Shown here piece after piece: positions 1-4,150 of a stretch of DNA of 5,553 nucleotides. Position 1 is the first letter of the stretch, and the number at the start of each line of letters is the position of its first letter. Made by a program: the position numbers and the translations under genes. The notes under the pieces were generated by a model that did no database searches, had not been told where the DNA came from, and saw only the letters and a list, made by a program, of their open reading frames with translations. This DNA is from Acidobacteriota bacterium (GTDB taxonomy: Bacteria > Acidobacteriota > Blastocatellia > Pyrinomonadales > Pyrinomonadaceae), in NCBI GenBank assembly GCA_024640445.1, contig JAHEEZ010000229.1, positions 1 through 5,553 of the forward strand. Direction: 5' to 3'.

Positions 1-27
1 TGCGGTCAAAATGAATGCGCGAATCAT
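1..27 (-). CDS. Start of an unidentified minus-strand gene, probably exported (partial)
   Basis: An ATG at 27-25 on the minus strand opens a frame that runs off the window, reading MIRAFILTA. A purine-rich GGGAG (plus 36-40) lies 8 nt upstream of the ATG, a good Shine-Dalgarno position. A basic residue followed by a hydrophobic run is how signal peptides and membrane anchors begin, so export is plausible, but nine residues cannot identify a family. The gene lies downstream of the minus-strand VOC gene, separated by the repeat array, and would be transcribed in the same direction. It could be a chance frame; the ribosome site is the main support. Confidence 0.4.
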
Positions 28-35
28 CTGTGGGT

Positions 36-40
36 CTCCC
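36..40 (-). promoter_or_regulatory. Ribosome binding site of the partial gene at 27..1
   Basis: GGGAG on the minus strand, 8 nt before the ATG at 27. It is the main reason for treating the nine-codon frame at the window edge as a gene start. Confidence 0.4.
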
Positions 41-54
41 AGGATCTTCTTTTT

Positions 55-74
55 CCGACCCGTAAACGGGTCGG
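55..74. repeat. Short perfect hairpin at the edge of the tandem array
   Basis: Arms CCGACCCG (55-62) and CGGGTCGG (67-74) are perfect inverse complements around a 4-nt loop TAAA. The right arm belongs to the first unit of the tandem array; the left arm is an inverted copy of the same 8 bases just outside it. No T-run follows the stem in either reading direction (the T-run at 50-54 lies before it on the plus strand), so it does not look like an ordinary intrinsic terminator. Confidence 0.6.
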
Positions 75-220
75 CTAAACAGTAAACGGTCGGCTAAACA
101 GTAAACGGGTCGGCTAAACAGTAAACGGGTCGGCTAAACAGTAAACGGGTCGGCTAAACAGTAAACAGGCCGGCTAATTTGCAAACTGTTCGGCTAATTT
201 GCAAACTGTTCGGCAATTGG
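62..220. repeat. Tandem array of about eight 20-bp units
   Basis: Units begin at 62, 82, 101, 121, 141, 161, 181 and 201. Four (62, 101, 121, 141) are identical: GTAAACGGGTCGGCTAAACA. The unit at 82 is 19 bp, having lost one G. The unit at 161 is a hybrid with a GTAAACAGGC start and a TAATTT end. The units at 181 and 201 belong to a second type, GCAAACTGTTCGGCTAATTT, and the last one decays at its 3' end into CAATTGG. The core CGGC is kept in all units. The array is non-coding: every unit carries TAA on the plus strand and TAG on the minus strand, and 20 bp is not a multiple of three. It fills the space between the VOC stop codon and the minus-strand gene at 27. It may be a slippage-prone minisatellite or a set of binding sites spaced about two helical turns apart; sequence alone does not decide. 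Confidence 0.95.
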
Positions 221-227
221 TCAATGG

Positions 228-602
228 TCACTGTTCCGTCGGCTGCGAAAAATGGATCAGGACACCGCTCGGGTCCCAGCAATAGGTGATCAGCGCGCCC
301 CAGGGCTCTTCTTTCGGAGGCTTCACACGGATGTTGTCGAACTTGTCCTGAACTATCAGGTCGTTGATGTGCCGCCACCATCCCGCGGCGTCCTCGACTT
401 CGATCGAGATCATAAAGTTCTCGGCCCATTCCTTCACGTAATAGTTCTGCAGCCAGATCCGGACTCTTCCGATCTGCATTTCCGCAAGCCTGTCCTCATG
501 CTGCCAGTTCTTCTTGAACCCGAGCGCTTTGTAGAAACGGATCGACTCATCGAAATCCTTCGCAGGTACGAAGACGCGCAGTTTCTTAACTTTCAAACTC
601 AT
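228..602 (-). CDS. VOC-superfamily (glyoxalase/bleomycin-resistance-like) protein
   Basis: A 124-residue single-domain cytosolic protein of the vicinal-oxygen-chelate fold, built from two beta-alpha-beta-beta-beta modules. The first module shows the usual opening, with DESIRFYKALGF at residues 18-29. The second has the PWG...DPSG...IHF signature at residues 100-119, typical of bleomycin-resistance-like members. The His and Glu that bind metal in glyoxalase I are not seen at the expected places: the first strand reads LRVFVP, and the last strand has H117 in IHF where Glu is common. Metal-dependent lyase or dioxygenase activity is therefore doubtful and ligand binding is more likely. It is last of the minus-strand cluster, 14 nt after the GNAT gene. 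No strong Shine-Dalgarno precedes the ATG. The substrate cannot be inferred. Family assignment is firm; function is not. Confidence 0.88.
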   Translation of the reverse strand: MSLKVKKLRVFVPAKDFDESIRFYKALGFKKNWQHEDRLAEMQIGRVRIWLQNYYVKEWAENFMISIEVEDAAGWWRHINDLIVQDKFDNIRVKPPKEEPWGALITYCWDPSGVLIHFSQPTEQ

Positions 603-616
603 AATGTTATGCTTCG

Positions 617-1180
617 TTATAACTCAAGCCTCATTATCGGCCTTGTTTCCGAACGGCGCACGACCTCTTTGAAGCCCGCGCTTCTGAAGATCTCGGGGAC
701 TCCGTGCCATGCGAACGCCGCCGGATACTTCTTCCCTTCTTTTGGTTCGACAGGATAACCCTCAAGTATCTTCGCCCCGCGTCGGCGCGCTTCTTTTACC
801 GCCGCTGCCAGCAGAGAACTCGCCACTCCCTTGCCCCTGTATTCCCGGTCTATGAAGAAACACGACACCGACCATACTTCCTGTTCGTCTACGGGCTTGA
901 GTATCCTTGAGTTTTCAAGCCGGATGTATTCATCGCGCGGAGCGAAGGAACACCAGCCGATAGGAGCCGGGCCATCGAAAGCGATGATGCCCGGACTATT
1001 TCCCTTCTCCACGATTTTCCTCATCAGCTTCTTGTTGTCCGGGCTCTTGTTCGCGTCGAATTCCTTTCGGGGGATTCGCCAGAACATGCACCAGCATCCG
1101 GCGCATGCTCCTTTCTCGCCGAACAACACTTCGAACGCGTTCCAGGTATCCATGCTGAGAACTTTGAATTTCAGATCCAT
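617..1180 (-). CDS. GNAT-family N-acetyltransferase
   Basis: A 187-residue protein of the Gcn5-related acetyltransferase fold, expected to move an acetyl group from acetyl-CoA to an amine. The acetyl-CoA pyrophosphate loop (motif A) is clear at residues 112-124: REYRGKGVASSLL, with the R-x-x-G-x-A pattern at R115-G118-A120. It follows the beta-4 strand WSVSCFFI at 103-110 and leads into helix LLAAAVKEARRRG. GF at 169-170 with flanking strands fits the C-terminal part of the fold. The N-terminal stretch CAGCWCMFW (26-34) is Cys- and Trp-rich, a feature of a subgroup of about this length; whether the cysteines bind metal is unknown. The ATG lies only 3 nt after the stop of the upstream SRPBCC remnant with no visible Shine-Dalgarno, so translation may rely on coupling, which decay of that gene could affect. 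The acceptor substrate is unknown. Confidence 0.9.
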   Translation of the reverse strand: MDLKFKVLSMDTWNAFEVLFGEKGACAGCWCMFWRIPRKEFDANKSPDNKKLMRKIVEKGNSPGIIAFDGPAPIGWCSFAPRDEYIRLENSRILKPVDEQEVWSVSCFFIDREYRGKGVASSLLAAAVKEARRRGAKILEGYPVEPKEGKKYPAAFAWHGVPEIFRSAGFKEVVRRSETRPIMRLEL

Positions 1181-1183
1181 AGG

Positions 1184-1493
1184 TCACAAGTTGGGATCGA
1201 TGAACTTCCGTACCCCTTCGAAAGTGTCGTGCCACCCCTCTTCACATGCTTTGTAAAACTCATCCGCGATCTTGTCTACAGGAAATTCCGTCTGGATAAC
1301 GCGCAGAACCGAGCTATTGTCGTCTATCCGGTCTACCTCAAATCTCGCTTTTAGATCAAGTTCAAACGGCGGAGACTCGAACTTTGTCACATAACGCGCC
1401 TCGTCCAGTTCTATGTACTTCAGATATTTGTACGCTGTGATCCGGTGCCGGCAATTCGATCTCGTGAACATGACTCCGTGTTTCTTGCTTCAT
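1184..1493 (-). pseudogene. SRPBCC/AHSA1-type protein, disrupted by a frameshifting internal deletion
   Basis: The C-terminal half of an AHSA1-like (START-fold) domain is readable from about 1441 to 1184. It shows strands such as FELDLKARFEV and VLRVIQTEFP, then the helix DEFYKACEEGWHDTFEGVRKF that normally closes this family. This frame has an ATG at 1471, but with GGAG only 2 nt before it and no N-terminal half. In another frame, an ATG at 1493 overlaps the stop of the upstream YjbR-like gene as ATGA and encodes MKQETRSHVHEIELPAP, which looks like the natural first strand of an SRPBCC protein. That frame soon loses similarity and stops. The two frames differ by 22 nt (1 mod 3), so the likely event is a deletion of 3k+2 bases removing roughly 50 residues, including the helix region after strand 1. 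A short active protein from 1471 (95 residues) is possible but lacks half the ligand cavity. A sequencing or assembly error is an alternative. Confidence 0.7.
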
Positions 1494-1840
1494 GATTGCG
1501 ATAGCTTCTTCTTTATCGACGCGGGTAGTTTCTTAAACACAAGTTCGTACGAGTTCTTTACAAGGGCAACAAGCTCCTGATCTGCGAGCACGTCCAGATT
1601 CTCCAGCGCGATCCAGTGATACCGGGCGACGTAGGGTGCGGGTATCACACCCGGCCGCTCCAGCATTTCTGCAAACTTTTCCCGCGTACACTTTATGGAC
1701 AATGCCGTCTGCCCGGTTTCGAGGTTGGCAACCGCGAACATCTTCTCGCCCACGCAAAACGCAAGGTCGTGTTCCCATTTGACGTCCTCGGTCGCGCCGG
1801 GAAGAGAGAGGCAAAGGGCTCGCAGTTCTTCGATGTTCAT
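1490..1840 (-). CDS. MmcQ/YjbR-family (DUF419) protein
   Basis: A 116-residue protein of the YjbR family, small single-domain proteins with a CyaY-like fold, often called DNA-binding although their role is poorly known. Diagnostic features are the N-terminal helix MNIEELRALCLSLPGA (1-16), the following E-D-x-x-W-x-H-D-L-A-F strand region (18-28) with GEKMFAV (31-37), and the C-terminal block YHWIALE (74-80) followed by the helix LVALVKNSYELVFKKLP (90-106). Length is normal for the family and no signal peptide is seen, so it is cytosolic. It is the first gene of the minus-strand cluster and its TGA overlaps the ATG of the SRPBCC gene by four bases (ATGA). The ATG at 1840 has a pyrimidine-rich leader with no Shine-Dalgarno, so it may be leaderless or use another initiation mode. 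No downstream in-frame start fits better, because the family's N-terminus begins here. Confidence 0.9.
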   Translation of the reverse strand: MNIEELRALCLSLPGATEDVKWEHDLAFCVGEKMFAVANLETGQTALSIKCTREKFAEMLERPGVIPAPYVARYHWIALENLDVLADQELVALVKNSYELVFKKLPASIKKKLSQS

Positions 1841-1911
1841 CTTAAAAAAGGAAGCAGGAAAAGATGAAAATCAGAAAGTCGAAAAGCTTTGGCCGGCGGC
1901 CGCTTCAAGGT

Positions 1912-1925
1912 GGGTTGATCAACCC
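1912..1925. promoter_or_regulatory. Perfect 14-bp palindrome between divergent operons (possible operator)
   Basis: GGGTTGATCAACCC is its own reverse complement across all 14 bases. It sits in the 203-bp space between the YjbR-like gene (minus, start 1840) and the SRPBCC gene (plus, start 2044), about 72 nt from one start and 119 nt from the other. A dimeric repressor or activator site is a reasonable guess. No regulator gene is present in the window and no second copy was noticed. Confidence 0.4.
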
Positions 1926-1999
1926 GCAACACTCTTCTTGGTCTCTTCCATTTTTGCCTCATCCCGTCCGTCTGCCGAAAACTCCTATGGGGCGTATTG

Positions 2000-2008
2000 T
2001 GCTACAAT
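2000..2008 (+). promoter_or_regulatory. Candidate extended -10 promoter for the SRPBCC-VOC pair
   Basis: TGCTACAAT is a TGn-extended -10 element with a good hexamer (TACAAT). No convincing -35 hexamer is found 16-18 nt upstream, as is common for extended -10 promoters. A start of transcription near 2015 would leave a leader of about 30 nt before the ATG at 2044, enough to hold the ribosome site at 2031-2036. Confidence 0.45.
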
Positions 2009-2030
2009 CCGCGGTATTTCCAAAGAAATC

Positions 2031-2036
2031 GGTGAG
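2031..2036 (+). promoter_or_regulatory. Ribosome binding site that places the SRPBCC start at 2044
   Basis: GGTGAG, a moderate Shine-Dalgarno match, lies 7 nt before the ATG at 2044. Together with the upstream -10 candidate at 2000-2008 it argues against the longer in-frame start at 1864, which would lie upstream of the promoter. Confidence 0.5.
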
Positions 2037-2043
2037 TGCAATT

Positions 2044-2502
2044 ATGAAATATACTTGTGAGATCGACATAGACAAGCCGGTCGATGAGGTGGTCGCCCTG
2101 TTCGACAATCCCGACAACATGAGCGAATGGATGGATGGACTCTTGAGCTTTGAGCCTGTCAGCGGCACGCCGGGCCAGCCGGGAGCAAGATCGAAACTCC
2201 GGTTCAAAATGGGGAATCGCGAGATCGAGATGCTCGAGACCATCACCGTACGCAACCTTCCAGCGGAGTTCAGCGGCACTTACGATGCTCCGGGTGTTCA
2301 TAACACGGTCAAGAATTCGTTTAGATCGACGGTCGACGGCGGAACCCGCTGGATCACACATAACCAGTTCCAGTTCACTTCCCTGATGATGAAGCTGATG
2401 GGCTTCTTCAGGCCGGGTGCGTTCAGGAAAGAGTCGATGAAACATTTGGTGGCATTCAAGGCATTTGCCGAGTCTCAGGAAAGCCCGGATGAGGAGGAAT
2501 AA
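2044..2502 (+). CDS. SRPBCC-family (polyketide cyclase/START-like) protein
   Basis: A 152-residue cytosolic protein of the SRPBCC/Bet v 1 fold, which forms a deep hydrophobic ligand cavity. Strand 1 (KYTCEIDIDKP, 2-12) is followed by the typical P-x-x-E-V-x-x-L-F-x-N-P-x-N-M-x-x-W pattern (12-29). Further strands are at 51-57 and 61-70, WITHNQFQF is at 103-111, and a long C-terminal helix with KHLVAFKAFAES is at 133-144. The acidic tail SPDEEE is short and probably disordered. The ATG at 2044 is chosen because the fold begins exactly there. The in-frame ATG at 1864 would add 60 residues with no family similarity and would lie upstream of the promoter candidate. Its stop overlaps the next gene's ATG by one base (TAATG), so it is cotranscribed with the VOC gene. 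Ligand unknown; some relatives are cyclases or lipid binders. Confidence 0.88.
   Translation: MKYTCEIDIDKPVDEVVALFDNPDNMSEWMDGLLSFEPVSGTPGQPGARSKLRFKMGNREIEMLETITVRNLPAEFSGTYDAPGVHNTVKNSFRSTVDGGTRWITHNQFQFTSLMMKLMGFFRPGAFRKESMKHLVAFKAFAESQESPDEEE
2493..2497 (+). promoter_or_regulatory. Ribosome binding site of the PhnB-like VOC gene
   Basis: GGAGG inside the last codons of the SRPBCC gene, 4 nt before the ATG at 2502. It confirms independent ribosome loading for a gene whose start overlaps the upstream stop codon. Confidence 0.7.
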
Positions 2503-2909
2503 TGGGTGTAAGCCACATACCGAAAGGGTTCAGCAGCGTAACCCCGTATTTCATAGTCGATGACGGCGATGAGTTCGCATCGTTCCTGAAGGGCGCGTTC
2601 GGCGCGGAGGTGATAGACGAACATAAAGAAGAGGGAGTACTTCGCCACGGGGCCTACAGGATCTTCGGTTCCATGATCGAGGCGAGCGAAGGGAATGAGA
2701 ACTATCCCGCTCAGCCGATGATGATGCACGTTTACGTTCCCGATTGTGGCACAGTGTACGAAAGCGCGATCGCCGCGGGCGCAACCTCGATCAGCGAGGT
2801 GGCTGATATGCCGTACGGGGAACGCTCGGGCGGCGTGACGGACCCTTGCGGAAACAAGTGGTACATCTCGACACAGTTGGTCGATATGTACCCGGGCATT
2901 GACCGGTAA
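2502..2909 (+). CDS. PhnB-like VOC-superfamily (glyoxalase-type) protein
   Basis: A 135-residue single-domain VOC protein of the PhnB-like subgroup. The opening VTPYFIVDDGDEFASFLKGAFGAE (13-36) matches the usual start of that group. LRHGAYRIFGSMIEASE (47-63) corresponds to the 'HAE-lxIGdS' strand pair, and YGERSGGVTDPCGNKWYIST (105-124) is the closing signature. H49 and E60 lie in the region where relatives carry metal ligands, but the second-module ligands are not obvious, so catalysis is uncertain. The PhnB label reflects fold similarity only; no phosphonate genes are nearby. The start is fixed by a strong GGAGG and by the TAATG overlap with the SRPBCC gene. The pair is probably one transcript and the two proteins may act on related ligands, which is an inference from cotranscription. 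Confidence 0.9.
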   Translation: MGVSHIPKGFSSVTPYFIVDDGDEFASFLKGAFGAEVIDEHKEEGVLRHGAYRIFGSMIEASEGNENYPAQPMMMHVYVPDCGTVYESAIAAGATSISEVADMPYGERSGGVTDPCGNKWYISTQLVDMYPGIDR

Positions 2910-3022
2910 GTGATGTCCGGGTGATGACGGGACCTCCCGCCTTCGCCGCGGCCGGTAACGTGGCTTCAACACGCGCAGTAGAGCGTGAACAGGAGTCAGC
3001 CGAGGTCACATGACACGACTGG

Positions 3023-3030
3023 AAGGAGGT
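3023..3030 (+). promoter_or_regulatory. Perfect Shine-Dalgarno that fixes the TPR-protein start at 3035
   Basis: AAGGAGGT is a full complement to the 16S rRNA tail and lies 4 nt before the ATG at 3035. The in-frame GTG at 3029 falls inside this motif and so cannot be the start that uses it. Confidence 0.85.
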
Positions 3031-3034
3031 GGCA

Positions 3035-4069
3035 ATGCAAATAAAACTGTGGTCATTTAGCGTGCTGAATCGAATTGCACTCGAATCCGTTGTAATACTG
3101 TGCGTTGGGACCTTTGCCTCGGCGCAGATCATACCGGGCGAAGCAACTGACTCCGGGCTCGGGGGTTCGAATTCCGTGCAGGGAATCGTGCTCGGTCCGA
3201 ACGGAGACAGGGTCAGCAGGCGAATCCGAGTCCGGTTGATCACGGAGACCCGCGGCGGTCGGACTACCATGACGGACGACACGGGTAATTTCTCTTTCCA
3301 GGGTCTCACGGGCGGCGGCTATTCGATCGTGATAGACAAGGAAAAGGAGTTTGAGCCGTTCACCACCTCCTTCGATATCTTTCAACTTCGAGGCTCGCCC
3401 CCTCAAACCTACATGCTGAACATTCGCCTGGTGATGAAGAAAGTAGACATTCCGAAACTTGCCGTCGTTGATGCGGCCCTGGCGGGTGTGCCGGATAAGG
3501 CGCTTGCGTATTTCAGGAAGGCAAAGGAGTTATCAGCAAAGCAGGACTACGGGAGATCGGTGGAGCAAATGAAGCTGGCCATCGAGGAGTATCCAGGGTT
3601 TTCGATCGCTCAAAACGATCTCGGGGTCCTTTACCTGCGCCTCGGCGAAGCCGGAAACGCGGAACAGGCGTTCCGGGCCGCCCTCGATATCGATCCCGGA
3701 TCTCTCGATGCCCTTACGAACCTTGGGATCGTACTTGTCCGGAAAGAGAGTTACGCGGACGCGGTGCCTGTGCTGAGAAAGGTCGTGGAGAAGGACGGGC
3801 AGTCTGCGGTCGGACACTATTTTCTGGGCCAGGCGCTCGCGAATCTGGGGAAATTTGATGAAGCGGCAAAGGAGTTGGTGTTCTCTCTTGAGCTCGGAGG
3901 TGATCGAATGAACGAGGCGCACAGGATACTGGCGATCATCTACAGTTCCAGGAACGAGAAGGGGCTGGCGGCGGCAGAGTTGGAGACCTACTTGCGCATA
4001 AACCCGAAGGTCGCGGATTCCGCGCAGTTGAGGCAGGTGATACTGAAACTGAAAGGCGAGAACCCCTGA
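3035..4069 (+). CDS. Secreted protein with a carboxypeptidase-regulatory-like domain and five TPRs
   Basis: A 344-residue protein. Residues 1-30 form a signal peptide with hydrophobic core VVILCVGTFASA and a likely signal peptidase I cut A-S-A|Q at 30/31; C23 is preceded by Leu, so it is not a good lipobox. Residues about 47-132 are a beta-sandwich of the carboxypeptidase-regulatory/Cna-B kind: VQGIVLGPNGDRV, then DDTGNFSFQGLTGGGYSIVI (81-100). Residues about 151-326 hold five tetratricopeptide-type helical pairs with Leu-Gly and Ala anchors, for example NDLGVLYLRLGEAGNAEQAF (194-213), TNLGIVLVRKESYADAV (228-244) and YFLGQALANLGKFDEAA (262-278). It is probably periplasmic or surface-located, with the TPRs binding a protein partner. 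The layout is frequent in Acidobacteriota but the role is unknown. It stands alone: 125 nt separate it from the VOC gene, and it converges with the S9 peptidase gene. Confidence 0.88.
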   Translation: MQIKLWSFSVLNRIALESVVILCVGTFASAQIIPGEATDSGLGGSNSVQGIVLGPNGDRVSRRIRVRLITETRGGRTTMTDDTGNFSFQGLTGGGYSIVIDKEKEFEPFTTSFDIFQLRGSPPQTYMLNIRLVMKKVDIPKLAVVDAALAGVPDKALAYFRKAKELSAKQDYGRSVEQMKLAIEEYPGFSIAQNDLGVLYLRLGEAGNAEQAFRAALDIDPGSLDALTNLGIVLVRKESYADAVPVLRKVVEKDGQSAVGHYFLGQALANLGKFDEAAKELVFSLELGGDRMNEAHRILAIIYSSRNEKGLAAAELETYLRINPKVADSAQLRQVILKLKGENP

Positions 4070-4150
4070 GCAGGATTCCCGCCGAAAACTTAAATACAGG
4101 ACCGGATCTAAAGGACACTTCTTTGCCCAATTTCGATCAACCGGTCAAAT

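Noticed and set aside
62..220. The repeat array as a CRISPR or a plasmid-type origin.
   Set aside because: Units are directly abutting with no unique spacers, no cas or rep gene is present, and no A+T-rich melting region or DnaA boxes were seen beside it.
252..758. A 168-codon plus-strand frame over the VOC gene and the GNAT 3' end.
   Set aside because: It is antisense to two well-recognised genes and has no domain signature; it is a shadow of their codon use.
1184..1840. Possible YjbR-SRPBCC fusion by stop-codon readthrough, since the YjbR-like gene and the C-terminal SRPBCC half share a frame across a single TGA.
   Set aside because: The shared frame is explained by the frameshifting deletion. 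The ATGA overlap and the SRPBCC-like N-terminus in the other frame show these were separate genes.
1864..2043. In-frame 60-codon extension upstream of the plus-strand SRPBCC gene.
   Set aside because: It has no family similarity, crosses the palindrome and the -10 candidate, and the SRPBCC fold and a ribosome site begin at 2044.
2891..2921. Possible terminator: CCCGGGCA (2891-2898) pairs with TGTCCGGG (2914-2921) with one G-U, spanning the VOC stop codon.
   Set aside because: The loop is 15 nt, no T-run follows, and the left arm is coding sequence; too weak to call a terminator.
4100..4146. Inverted repeat GACCGG (4100-4105) and CCGGTC (4141-4146) between the convergent TPR and S9 genes.
   Set aside because: A 6-bp stem with a 35-nt loop and no T-run is expected by chance; it is not supported as a terminator.
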